Source: DASUFI01 sp036274635 (GTDB lineage Bacteria; Planctomycetota; B15-G4). Taken from it: 11,003 nucleotides of DNA. The notes below the pieces were generated by a model that saw only the letters and a program-made list of their open reading frames with translations, had not been told where the DNA came from and made no database searches. A program made the translations under genes and the position numbers. Shown here piece by piece: positions 1 to 7,454 of this stretch (position 1 is the first letter of the stretch; each line of letters opens with the position of its first letter). The stretch spans positions 1-11,003 of the forward strand of contig DASUFI010000177.1 of assembly GCA_036274635.1 (NCBI GenBank). Reading direction: 5' to 3'.

Positions 1-1622
1 TCACGCTCGTCGCCCTGCTCTGCGCGGTGGCCTTCGTGGCCAGCGGCCTGTTCACGCGCGAGCTCAAGGTGCCCGACGAGGTGCGCGTGGCCGAGATCGG
101 GCGCGAGATGGCGGTCACGGGCGACTGGCTCGTGCCGCACCTCGACGGCACGCCCTTCCTCGAGGAGCCGCCGCTGGCCTACGCGGCCATCGCGCAGGCG
201 CGTCGCGCGCTGGGTGCGTCGGACGTCGTGGCACGGCTGCCCAGCTGCCTGGCGACGATCGCCACGCTGCTGCTGGCCTTCGGCATGGCGCGGCGGCTGG
301 GCGGCGACGAGGCGGGCCTGCTGGCCGTGCTCGTGCTGGCGAGCCTGAGCGGCTTCCAGCGGCATGCGACCTCGTGCCAGGTGGACGGACCGCTCATGCT
401 GGCCGTCACGCTGGGCCAGGCGGCCTGGTTGGCGCTGCTCACGCGTGACGACGGGGCGCGCCTCCACCCGGGCGCCGTGCTGCTGCTGCACGTCGCCGCC
501 GGCGTGGCCTTCCTGGTCAAGGGCGTGGTGGGCCCGGCGCTGCTCTACGGCCCGCTGCTCGTGGACCTCGTGTGGCACCGGCGCTGGGCGCTGCTGCGCT
601 CGGCCTGGCACGTCGCGGGCGCGGCGCTCGGCCTCGCGCTCGCCGCGGCCTGGCCGTTGGCGCTGCACGCGGCGGAGCCGGCGCTGCTGCACGAGTACCT
701 CGAGGAGAGCGTCCTCGGGCGACTGATGCCGGGCCGCTTCCCGTCGGGTGGCCACACCAATCCGCCCACCTACTACTTCGTGGGCTTTCCCGGCATGGTC
801 GCGCCGTGGGTGCTGGCGGCGCCGGCCCTCGTCGCCTGGCTGCGGCGCGCGCCGGCGTCCGACGACGGACATCGAGCGGGCACGCGCGCGCTGGCCAGCG
901 TCTTCCCCGTCGGGCTGCTGCTGCTCTCCATCCCGGGCACGCGGCGCACGCTCTACCTGCTGCCGCTGCTGCCCTCGGCGGCGGTGGCCTGCGCGGCGTG
1001 GCTCGCGTCGGCGCGGCGGCGGACGGACCTCTCGCGCCTCGAGTCGCTCACGCTGCTCGTGCTCGTCGCGCCGTTCGCGCTGCTGGCCGAGCTGCCGGCA
1101 CGCCTCGTCGGCGTCCTGCGCGGCACGCGTCCGGATCCGTTCGCCGTGCGACCGCTGCTGGCCACCGTGCGGCAGGGCCGGTCACCACCCGCCGGCGCCG
1201 GCGTCACTCCCGCGCGCCTCGCGTGGGCGTACTTCGGCGTCTCCGTCGCGGCCAGCCTGCTGGGTGGTCGCTTCCAGGATCCCGACGACCGGATCACGCC
1301 GATCGCGACGGACCTCGCGCGGCTGGGCGCCGTCGGCGACGCCCTGGTCGGCTTCCGGCTCGACGAGCGCACCCGCGCGATCGTGCCGCTGCGCACGGGC
1401 CAGCTCTTCGAGAACGTCGAGGACCCGTCCGCGCTGGCGCCGCGCCTCGCGGCCCATCCGGGCGCGCGCATCCTGGTGCCCGGCGACCAGGCCGACCGGC
1501 TGCCGCCCGACCTGCGAGGGCGCCTCGTCCCGGTCGGGCACTGGACGTTCGGGCGACATGAGTACGTGTTGCTCAGCGCCGCGGCGGATGAAACTCGAAC
1601 TGTCCCCTCGACCTCGCGCTAA
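1..1622 (+). CDS. ArnT/PMT-family (GT-C) membrane glycosyltransferase, 5'-truncated by the window edge
   Basis: Integral-membrane glycosyltransferase of the GT39/GT83 kind. Such enzymes move a sugar from a polyprenyl-phosphate donor onto lipid or protein on the periplasmic side. The frame is open from base 3, and the codons before the first GTG (base 27) already spell a hydrophobic helix, so the true start lies upstream. Numbered from that GTG, the first periplasmic loop has the hallmark PDE (Asp17-Glu18), followed by the family pattern GDWLVPHLDGTPF (32-44), PPL, and VARLPS (68-73). A second acidic site lies in CQVDGP (Asp120). About ten hydrophobic stretches follow, then a soluble tail ending in a WTFGRHEYVLLS strand typical of these enzymes. 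The usual EKPPL motif reads EEPPL (46-50). The last 15 or so residues are encoded inside a large inverted repeat. Acceptor and sugar cannot be told from sequence. Family call is secure, substrate unknown. Confidence 0.88.
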   Translation, partial: TLVALLCAVAFVASGLFTRELKVPDEVRVAEIGREMAVTGDWLVPHLDGTPFLEEPPLAYAAIAQARRALGASDVVARLPSCLATIATLLLAFGMARRLGGDEAGLLAVLVLASLSGFQRHATSCQVDGPLMLAVTLGQAAWLALLTRDDGARLHPGAVLLLHVAAGVAFLVKGVVGPALLYGPLLVDLVWHRRWALLRSAWHVAGAALGLALAAAWPLALHAAEPALLHEYLEESVLGRLMPGRFPSGGHTNPPTYYFVGFPGMVAPWVLAAPALVAWLRRAPASDDGHRAGTRALASVFPVGLLLLSIPGTRRTLYLLPLLPSAAVACAAWLASARRRTDLSRLESLTLLVLVAPFALLAELPARLVGVLRGTRPDPFAVRPLLATVRQGRSPPAGAGVTPARLAWAYFGVSVAASLLGGRFQDPDDRITPIATDLARLGAVGDALVGFRLDERTRAIVPLRTGQLFENVEDPSALAPRLAAHPGARILVPGDQADRLPPDLRGRLVPVGHWTFGRHEYVLLSAAADETRTVPSTSR

Positions 1623-1695
1623 GCGACCGGACGTGTGCGTCCGGTCGCCTAGCGAGAGGCCGAATCGGAACTTCGGGTTTCATCCGCCGCGCCGC
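1576..1695. repeat. 120-nt near-perfect inverted repeat (58-nt arms, 4-nt loop), possible bidirectional terminator
   Basis: Pairing base i with base 3271-i gives an ungapped hairpin. The inner 11 bp (1623-1633 with 1638-1648) are perfect around the loop TGTG. The outer block 1577-1599 with 1672-1694 has only two non-Watson-Crick positions, one of them T-G. Over all 58 positions I count 47 Watson-Crick pairs. The element contains the TAA stop of the glycosyltransferase (1620-1622) and its last 15 or so codons, and ends 18 nt from the stop of the convergent permease gene. On the plus strand TTTT follows almost directly (1699-1702), so terminator function is plausible in that direction. The minus strand has no T-run. 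The arms are far longer than a normal intrinsic terminator, so a REP/MITE-like element or a template-switch palindrome is also possible. Confidence 0.85.
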
Positions 1696-1713
1696 GGGTT
1701 TTACCCACCGGGG

Positions 1714-2949
1714 TCATTCATAACGGAGCGCTTCGATCGGGTCGAGCTGCGCCGCGCGCAGCGCCGGATAGAGCCCGAAGAAGACGCCCACCGCGCACGA
1801 GAACACCGCGGCCAGCAGCATGATCGGGCGCGAGATCTCCAGCGGCCAGCTCTGCGCGTTGGCGATGACGTGCGAGACGATCGCGCCCAGCCCCATGCCG
1901 ATGAGGCCGGCCACGCCCGTGAGCATGACGGCCTCCACCAGGAACTGCTGCAGGATGTCGCGGCCGCGCGCGCCGACGGCGAGGCGCAGGCCGATCTCGC
2001 GCGTGCGCTCCGTGACCGACACGAGCATGATGTTCATGATGCCGATGCCGCCCACGAGCAGCGAGATGGACGCGATGCCGGCCAGCAGGCGCGACATGAT
2101 GTCGGCCGTCTGCACCGAGGTCGCGGCCATCTCGGCCATGGAGTAGATGCGGAAATCGCTGGGCTCCGCTTCGGTCAGGCGGTGCCGCGCGCGCAGCACC
2201 TCGGTGATCTCGGCGATGGCGCGGTCGATGTTCTCGGGCTTGTCCGCGGCGCACAGCAGCTGGTCGATGTTGTCGAAGGACGAGCCCTCGAGCAGGTTGA
2301 GGCACGTGGTCCAGGGCAGCACGACCACGTCGTCCTGGTCGGTGCCGAAGGACGAGGTGCCCTTGGGCCGCAGCACGCCCATGATTTTGAACGGCACGTT
2401 CTTGATGCGCAGCGAGCGGCCCAGCGGCGACTCGCCCTCCTCGGCGAAGAGGTTGTCGGCCACCGTGCGCCCGATGAGGCACACCTTGGCCGAGCCGGCC
2501 ACCTCGCGCTCGGTGAAGAAGTCGCCCTCGTCCACGGGCCACGAGCGCACGTTGGGGAAGGACTCGCTCACGCCGTAGATGTTGTTGGGGTACCAGTTCT
2601 TGTCCCCGTTCACGATCTGGGCGCGCGTGCGCTCCACGGGCGTGACGGCGATCACCGACGGCACCTCCTCGAGGATCGCGTCGCCGTCGGCGGGCGTCAG
2701 CGTCACCGTCGTGCCGCCGCCGAAGGAGAAGCCGCCGCTGCTGGAGGCCGCGCCGGGCCAGATCATGAGCAGGTTGCGGCCCATGGCGTCGAGCTGCGCC
2801 TGCACCATGGCCGAGGCGCCCTGCCCCAGCGCCACCATGCAGATGACGGCCGCGATGCCGATGACGATGCCCAGCATGGCCAGGCCGGTGCGCACGCGGT
2901 GCCGCAGCAGGCTGCGCCCGGCCAGCAGGAAGGCCACGCCGGGCTTCAC
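1714..2949 (-). CDS. MacB/FtsX-type ABC transporter permease
   Basis: Inner-membrane permease of the MacB/LolC type, working as a dimer with the ATPase encoded just before it. The 411 residues show the classic layout. TM1 is at about 22-44 and a large periplasmic MacB-PCD domain at about 45-283. TM2 (286-311), TM3 (336-361) and TM4 (373-395) form the FtsX domain. The coupling-helix signature SVTERTREIGLRLAVGA (311-327) and the C-terminal YPALRAAQLDPIEALRYE are both intact. The start is GTG at 2949, and its first bases overlap the ATPase stop (GTGA, 2946-2949). A GGAGG (2957-2961, minus strand) lies 7 nt upstream, so translation is probably coupled. The periplasmic domain has a Ser/Gly-rich patch (69-79) and cysteines 157, 216 and 233. 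The cargo (macrolide, lipid, peptide or lipoprotein) cannot be decided from sequence. Confidence 0.93.
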   Translation of the reverse strand: MKPGVAFLLAGRSLLRHRVRTGLAMLGIVIGIAAVICMVALGQGASAMVQAQLDAMGRNLLMIWPGAASSSGGFSFGGGTTVTLTPADGDAILEEVPSVIAVTPVERTRAQIVNGDKNWYPNNIYGVSESFPNVRSWPVDEGDFFTEREVAGSAKVCLIGRTVADNLFAEEGESPLGRSLRIKNVPFKIMGVLRPKGTSSFGTDQDDVVVLPWTTCLNLLEGSSFDNIDQLLCAADKPENIDRAIAEITEVLRARHRLTEAEPSDFRIYSMAEMAATSVQTADIMSRLLAGIASISLLVGGIGIMNIMLVSVTERTREIGLRLAVGARGRDILQQFLVEAVMLTGVAGLIGMGLGAIVSHVIANAQSWPLEISRPIMLLAAVFSCAVGVFFGLYPALRAAQLDPIEALRYE

Positions 2950-3635
2950 GCAGCCGCCTCCAGGATGCGCCCGTCGCTCACGTGGATGGTGCGCGCGGTC
3001 TGCGCCGCCACCGCGGAGTCGTGGGTCACGAGGACGATCGTCAGCCCCTCGCGGTTGAGCTCGAGGAACAGCTTCATGACGTCGGCGCCGGCGTGGGTGT
3101 CGAGGTTGCCGGTGGGCTCGTCCGCCAGCAGCACGTGCGGCCGCGTGACGAGGGCGCGTGCGATGGCCACGCGCTGCTGCTGTCCGCCCGAGAGCTGGCC
3201 CGGATGGTGCGTCATGCGCTCGCCGAGGCCCACGCGCTCGAGCATGGCGCGCGCCCGCTCCTTGCGCTCGCGCGCCGGCGGCGGGTTGCCGTAGAGCAGC
3301 GGCATCTCGACGTTGTCCAGCGCGCTGGTGCGCCCCAGCAGCGCGAAGTTCTGGAAGACGAAGCCGAAGGTCTCGTGCCGCACGCGGGCCAGCTCGTCGC
3401 GCGAGAGGCGCGAGACGTCGCGGCCGTTGAGGACGTAGTGGCCGGACGTGGGCCGGTCGAGGCAGCCCACGAGGTTCAGCAAGGTGGTCTTGCCACTGCC
3501 CGACGCGCCCTGGATGGCCACGAACTCGCCGCGCCGGATGGCGATGGACACGCCCTGCAGCGGGCGCACGTCCACCTCGCCCATGCGGTAGGTCTTGGCG
3601 ACGTCCTGCAGGACGATGATGTCGTCGGGAGCCAC
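2946..3635 (-). CDS. MacB/LolD-type ABC transporter ATP-binding protein
   Basis: Cytoplasmic ATPase that powers the adjacent FtsX-type permease. With a GTG start at 3635 it is 229 residues, normal for a stand-alone LolD/MacB-N ATPase. All nucleotide-binding motifs are present: Walker A GASGSGKT (43-50), Q-loop Gln95, signature LSGGQ (148-152), Walker B ending LLADEP (169-174), D-loop NLDT (177-180) and the switch His205. The family-specific block GCLDRPTSG (57-65) fits the MacB/LolD branch. The reading frame stays open far upstream, but that part lies over the adaptor gene in another frame. The alignment with MacB N-termini (IIVLQDVAKTY) supports the start at 3635, 14 nt after the adaptor stop, although no good Shine-Dalgarno is visible there. 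The TGA stop overlaps the permease GTG. Confidence 0.93.
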   Translation of the reverse strand: MAPDDIIVLQDVAKTYRMGEVDVRPLQGVSIAIRRGEFVAIQGASGSGKTTLLNLVGCLDRPTSGHYVLNGRDVSRLSRDELARVRHETFGFVFQNFALLGRTSALDNVEMPLLYGNPPPARERKERARAMLERVGLGERMTHHPGQLSGGQQQRVAIARALVTRPHVLLADEPTGNLDTHAGADVMKLFLELNREGLTIVLVTHDSAVAAQTARTIHVSDGRILEAAA

Positions 3636-3649
3636 GCGCGCGCTGGGGC

Positions 3650-4951
3650 TCAGCCCCGCCGGCGGCCGCCGCCGCCCGACGGGCGGCCCGGCATGAAGGG
3701 GTTGGTGGTGCCGGTCATCGCCGAGGCCACCGGCACGATGCCGGTCACGACCTCGTCGCCTTCCTTGAGGTCGCCGCCGGTGATGGCCGTGCGCATGCCG
3801 TCGGACAGGCCCGTCTGCACGTCCACCGCGACCAGCTGGCCGTCGCGCAGCACGTGCACGCGGCCGGTGCCCGCCTCGGGCGCGGCGGTCTCGGTCTCGT
3901 GCTCGTGACCCTCCTGGCCTCGGCCCTGGTGCTCGCCACCCTCGGACGCGGTCGCGTCGCGCGGCTTGCCGCCCCAGCCGTGCTCGCCCTTGCCGCCCTG
4001 CTCCTCCGGCTCGAAGCGCAGCGCGCTCACGGGAACCAGCAGCACGTCGTCGGCGTGGTCGATCTCGAAGTTGAGGTCGGCGGTCATGCCGGGCAGCAGC
4101 CGCTCGGCGGGATTGGGCGCGTCCACGAGCACCGTGTACGTCACCACGTTCTGCACGGTGGTCGAGGCGAGGCGCACCTGGCTCACCATGCCCACGAACT
4201 CCTCCTCGGGGAAGGCGTCCACCTTGAAGCGCACCTTCTGGCCGGACTCGATGCGGCCGATGTCGGCCTCGGAGACGGCGGCCTGCACCTGCATCTGCTT
4301 GAGGTCGGCCGCGATGATGAACAAGGTGGGCGCCGAGAGGCTGGCCGCCACGGTCTGTCCCTTGTCGACGTTGCGCGAGATGACCACGCCGTCGATGGGC
4401 GACACGATGGTGGTGTACTGTAGGTTCACCTCGGAAACGGCCAGCGTGGCCTGCTGCTGGGTGACGGAGGCCTTGGACACGTCCACCTGCGCCAGGAGCG
4501 AATCGCGGTTGGCGACCGCGGCGTCGTACTCCTGCTGCGTGACCAGGCCGTCGGAGACCAGCGCGCCGTTGCGCTCCACGTCGCGCTCGGCCTGCTTGAG
4601 CAGCGCCTGCACGCGCAGCACGTCGGCCTTGGCGCGCAGCAGGTTGGCCCGGTCGGACTCCACCTTGGCGCGAAACGAGGCCGGGTCGATCTGCGCGACG
4701 ATCTGGCCCTTGGTCACGCGCGAGTTGAAGTCGGCGTTCAGCTCCTGGATGGTGCCGCTCACCTGCGTGCCCACCTGCACCTGCGTCACGGGCTGCAGCG
4801 CACCGGTGGCCGTGACCTCGACGACGAGGTCCTCGCGCTCCACCTTGGCGGTGCGCCACTCCGGCGCGCCATCGGAGTCGCCCTGGCGGGCCGCCACCCA
4901 GACCGCGACCGCGGCGGCAGCCACGATGACGATGAGGAGCACCTTGCGCAT
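3650..4951 (-). CDS. HlyD/MacA-family periplasmic adaptor subunit
   Basis: Membrane-fusion (adaptor) protein linking the ABC permease to an outer-membrane channel across the periplasm. The 433 residues begin with one N-terminal membrane anchor or signal (4-21). Next come the first half of the lipoyl/barrel-sandwich domain (about 45-90, GTQVSGTI at 61-68) and an alpha-helical hairpin (about 94-176, heptad-rich). The second lipoyl half, SPIDGVVISRNVDKGQTV (184-201), and the beta-barrel follow, with LLPGMTADLNFEI at 285-297. Between VPVSALRF (306-313) and RVHVLRDGQ (364-372) is a hydrophilic His/Glu/Gly-rich linker (about 314-361). The tail NPFMPGRPSGGGGRRRG is Gly/Arg-rich. ATG at 4951 has GGAG 6 nt upstream (4958-4961, minus strand). 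First gene of the operon with the ATPase and permease. No TolC homologue is present in the window. Confidence 0.92.
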   Translation of the reverse strand: MRKVLLIVIVAAAAVAVWVAARQGDSDGAPEWRTAKVEREDLVVEVTATGALQPVTQVQVGTQVSGTIQELNADFNSRVTKGQIVAQIDPASFRAKVESDRANLLRAKADVLRVQALLKQAERDVERNGALVSDGLVTQQEYDAAVANRDSLLAQVDVSKASVTQQQATLAVSEVNLQYTTIVSPIDGVVISRNVDKGQTVAASLSAPTLFIIAADLKQMQVQAAVSEADIGRIESGQKVRFKVDAFPEEEFVGMVSQVRLASTTVQNVVTYTVLVDAPNPAERLLPGMTADLNFEIDHADDVLLVPVSALRFEPEEQGGKGEHGWGGKPRDATASEGGEHQGRGQEGHEHETETAAPEAGTGRVHVLRDGQLVAVDVQTGLSDGMRTAITGGDLKEGDEVVTGIVPVASAMTGTTNPFMPGRPSGGGGRRRG

Positions 4952-5052
4952 GGACGGCTCCGCGGCTTCGGGAACGACCCCTCAAGATAGCGAATGCTGC
5001 CGGTTGGGGCATGCCGCGCGGGCGATGGCGCGCCGATAGACTTGCCCGGCGC
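4952..5052. promoter_or_regulatory. Divergent promoter region between the exporter operon and the pseudouridine synthase
   Basis: This 101-bp gap separates two divergent transcription units, so it should hold both promoters. On the minus strand TATCTT (4985-4990) is a plausible -10 for the adaptor operon, matching four of six consensus bases, but no clear TTGACA-like -35 sits at the right distance. On the plus strand TAGACT (5037-5042) is a weak -10-like hexamer only 10 nt before the chosen ATG. No convincing operator-like dyad was seen. Assignments are guesses from AT-richness in a GC-rich background. Confidence 0.3.
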
Positions 5053-5700
5053 ATGCTGCAGGTCCTGCACGACGACGCCGCGCTGCTCGCCGCCGCCAAG
5101 CCCGAGGGCCTGGCCACCGTCCCCGAGCGGCAGGCGCCCGAGGACTGCCTGCGCGCGCGGCTGGAGCGCCAGGTGGGTGCGCGGCTGCTGAGCGTCCACC
5201 GCCTGGACAAGCCCGTGAGCGGCGTGGTGGTCTTCGCGCGGACGCCCGAGGCGCACCGCGCGCTCTCGCGCCAGTTTGAAATGCACACCGTCCGCAAGAT
5301 CTACCTCGCGCTGGTGCAGGGCGTGTTGGCGGCCGACGAGGGCGGCAGCGACGCTCCCCTGCGCGAGTTCGGCTCGGGCCGCACCGCCGTGGACCCGGCC
5401 GGCCGCGCCTGCCGCACGCGCTGGCGCGCGCTGCTGCGCCTGCCGGCCGCGACGCTGCTGGAGGTGCTGCCGCACACCGGCCGCCGGCACCAGATCCGCG
5501 CGCACCTCTACGCCGCGGGCCATCCGGTGCTGGGCGATCCGCTCTACGGCGACCGCGCCGAGGCCGCCCGCTGGCCGCGCCTCATGCTCCATGCCACGCG
5601 GCTCGAGCTGGCGCATCCCGCGGACGGCGCGCCGCTGCGGCTGGATGCGCCGCCGCCGGAGAGCTTCGAGGCCGTGCTGCGCGCCGCGGGTGCCGCATGA
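5053..5700 (+). CDS. RluA-family RNA pseudouridine synthase
   Basis: Converts uridine to pseudouridine in ribosomal or transfer RNA in the cytoplasm. From ATG 5053 it is 215 residues. The catalytic motif HRLDKPVSG (49-57) contains the essential Asp52. The later blocks RKIYLALVQG and HTGRRHQIRAHL...GHPVLGDPLYG are the usual RluA-family RNA-binding and active-site elements. No S4 domain precedes it, as in RluA and RsuA-short types rather than RluC/RluD. An in-frame ATG at 5011 would add 14 Arg-rich residues, but homologous proteins normally begin near the VLHDDAALLAAAKPEGL strand, so 5053 is preferred. Neither start has a clear Shine-Dalgarno. The target uridine cannot be assigned. The stop overlaps the next gene by ATGA. 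Confidence 0.9.
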   Translation: MLQVLHDDAALLAAAKPEGLATVPERQAPEDCLRARLERQVGARLLSVHRLDKPVSGVVVFARTPEAHRALSRQFEMHTVRKIYLALVQGVLAADEGGSDAPLREFGSGRTAVDPAGRACRTRWRALLRLPAATLLEVLPHTGRRHQIRAHLYAAGHPVLGDPLYGDRAEAARWPRLMLHATRLELAHPADGAPLRLDAPPPESFEAVLRAAGAA

Positions 5701-6152
5701 GCGACGCGGCCCGCCGCATGAAGCCGCCCATGTGGCTGATCTTGTTCGGCCTCGCGCAGCTCGCGCTGCACCGCTGGCTGCCGGGCCCGACGCTGTTCTC
5801 GCCGCCGTGGATCAACCTGGGGCTGCTGCCCGGCTTCGCGGGCGTGACGCTCGTGATCTGGTGCCTGTTCCTCTTCTGGCGACACCACACCAACCCCGTG
5901 CCGTTCGCGGAGGCGAGCCACCTCGTGCAGGATGGGCCCTACCGCGTGAGCCGCAACCCGATCTACCTCGGCCTCACGCTGATCCTCGCGAGCGCGGCGC
6001 TGTTCCTCGGCACCACGAGCCCATGGCTGCCCGTGGTCAGCTTCTTCCTCGTCCTGCGGCAGCGCTTCGTGCTGCGCGAGGAGCCGTGGCTGCGCGCGCG
6101 CTTCGGGGCGGAGTATCAGGACTACGTGCGGCGCGTGCGTCGCTGGATCTGA
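5697..6152 (+). CDS. Isoprenylcysteine carboxyl methyltransferase / phospholipid methyltransferase-like membrane protein
   Basis: Small integral-membrane methyltransferase-like protein of 151 residues with about four hydrophobic helices (roughly 12-27, 39-61, 90-108 and 109-123). The C-terminal half carries the family signature: GPYRVSRNPIYLGL (80-93), the paired glutamates after the last helix (REEPWL) and FGAEYQDYVRRVRRWI at the end. In the ICMT/PEMT superfamily this region binds S-adenosylmethionine at the membrane face. The true substrate in bacteria is mostly unknown and could be a lipid or a small hydrophobic acceptor. Its ATG overlaps the TGA of the pseudouridine synthase gene (ATGA, 5697-5700), so the two are probably translated from one message. 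A later in-frame ATG (5718) is possible but would lose the coupling. Confidence 0.85.
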   Translation: MSDAARRMKPPMWLILFGLAQLALHRWLPGPTLFSPPWINLGLLPGFAGVTLVIWCLFLFWRHHTNPVPFAEASHLVQDGPYRVSRNPIYLGLTLILASAALFLGTTSPWLPVVSFFLVLRQRFVLREEPWLRARFGAEYQDYVRRVRRWI

Positions 6153-6176
6153 GGGTCGCGCGCAGCTGCGGTCGGG

Positions 6177-7454
6177 TCAGAACTGCCCGTCGAGCAGCAG
6201 CACCACGCTGGGCATCCCGAGGGTGACCAGGCCCGCCTGGTTGGTCGACTGGACCTGCAGGTACACGAACATGGACTCGACGCCGGGCCCCAGCTCCGGC
6301 ACGCGGCCGTGGAAGGTGGCTTCGCCGGTGACCGACACGGGGCCGGGATCGAGGACCAGCGCGGGCTCGACCACCGCCACGCCGCTGTGCTCGGGCTCGT
6401 AGCTGAACTTCGGCTCGAAGCCGACCAGCACGCGGACCTGCTGGCCGAGGGCGCCGCTGATGCTGATCGTCACCTTCTCGTTCTCGCGTGCGACGCGCGT
6501 GGCCGTGAGGGTCACCGGGTTGCCGGGCAGCCACGTGGGCAGCTCGCCGGGCGGCACGGCGTCGAGCAGGTTCCCGACCTCGCCGACCTGGCCGCAGCCG
6601 ACCGCGCCAGTGCCGGGCAGGTCGCCGGTGCCGAGCAGGCCCGCCACGTGGACGTTGCCGCCCGCCACCACCTGGATGCCATCGCCGCCGTCGCCCGGAG
6701 CGAGGCAGAAGCCGCCGGGCTTGGCGCCATCGCCGCCGAGTCCGCCGACGCAGATGGTTCCGCTGAACACCTTGAGGGCGCTGGAGCCGTTCTTGATCTG
6801 CGCCCCCGAGCCGCCTTCCTGTCCATCGAAGGGCAGCCCGCCATAGAAGCCGGCCACGAGGCCGTCGCCGCCGGACAGGAATCCGCCGAAGACAGCCAGC
6901 GGGCCCTCGAACACGGACATCGCCGGGTTGCCCTCGGCGATCGGCTGGCCGGACTGGAGGATGGCGCTCGAGCCGGTGACGTTGCAGCGGATCACCGTCA
7001 CCGGGCTGCCGTTGGTCATCTCCATGCCCACCGCGGCGGCCGACGGCACTTCGCAATCCTGGATGAAGATCTGGCTGCCGGGCACGTCGTCGCCGAAGGC
7101 GAGCAGCGGCTCGCCGCCGCCCACCGGAGTGGTCAGGGTGAGGCCGCTCACCACCATGACGCCGGGCACGTGGCTGCCCACCCACAGCGCGCGCAGGCCG
7201 GGATCGCCGAGGACCGAGTTGATGAGGTGCACCTTCGCGTCCGCATCGGCCACGATCGAGATGGCCTGGTCGCCGATCTTGAACTGGCCGTCGTAGGTGC
7301 CGGAACGCACCAGGATCACGTCGCCCGTGACCGCCGCGGCGATGGCGTCGCCCAGCTTCGTGAAGTCCGTGCCGTGCCTCCCCGCGGAATCGACCACGAT
7401 GACGCCGGCAGAGGCCGCGGGGACGAGCAGCGCGAGGGCCAGGAGCGTGCGCAT
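6177..7454 (-). CDS. Secreted glycine-rich beta-helix-like surface protein with C-terminal beta-sandwich
   Basis: 425-residue exported protein of unknown role. A Sec signal peptide is clear (MRTLLALALLVPAASA, cleavage after about residue 16). Residues 18-75 match the opening of parallel beta-helix (pectate-lyase-like) proteins: FTKLGDAIAAAVTGDVILVRSGTYDG, the pattern of a rung-capping region. Residues about 190-290 contain Gly-rich turns repeated around GGxG plus short hydrophobic strands (for example GGSGAQI, GGDGIQVVAGGNVHVAG), consistent with further rungs. From about 310 to the end is a separate beta-rich domain resembling the C-terminus of the divergent neighbour. The open frame runs upstream to 7673, but the signal peptide and AAAGGA-like ribosome site (7462-7467 on the minus strand, 7 nt spacing) fix the start at 7454. 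No catalytic residues are recognisable. Confidence 0.82.
   Translation of the reverse strand: MRTLLALALLVPAASAGVIVVDSAGRHGTDFTKLGDAIAAAVTGDVILVRSGTYDGQFKIGDQAISIVADADAKVHLINSVLGDPGLRALWVGSHVPGVMVVSGLTLTTPVGGGEPLLAFGDDVPGSQIFIQDCEVPSAAAVGMEMTNGSPVTVIRCNVTGSSAILQSGQPIAEGNPAMSVFEGPLAVFGGFLSGGDGLVAGFYGGLPFDGQEGGSGAQIKNGSSALKVFSGTICVGGLGGDGAKPGGFCLAPGDGGDGIQVVAGGNVHVAGLLGTGDLPGTGAVGCGQVGEVGNLLDAVPPGELPTWLPGNPVTLTATRVARENEKVTISISGALGQQVRVLVGFEPKFSYEPEHSGVAVVEPALVLDPGPVSVTGEATFHGRVPELGPGVESMFVYLQVQSTNQAGLVTLGMPSVVLLLDGQF

Noticed and set aside
748..3294. An 848-residue plus-strand open frame crossing the glycosyltransferase end, the palindrome and the exporter genes
   Set aside because: It is a GC-bias shadow: Arg/Ala/His-rich with no domain, and antisense to the well-supported permease and ATPase.
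3636..5297. Upstream in-frame extension of the ATPase frame to a 783-residue protein
   Set aside because: The extra part overlies the adaptor in another frame and has Arg/Gly-rich composition. The ATPase N-terminus is defined by family alignment at 3635.
6161..6170. Perfect 10-bp palindrome CGCAGCTGCG between convergent genes
   Set aside because: It has no loop and no T-run, and such short palindromes are expected by chance in this composition.
6700..6870. Gly-rich repeats examined as possible DNA tandem repeats or CRISPR-like units
   Set aside because: Spacing is irregular and DNA identity low. The periodicity is at protein level (beta-helix turns).
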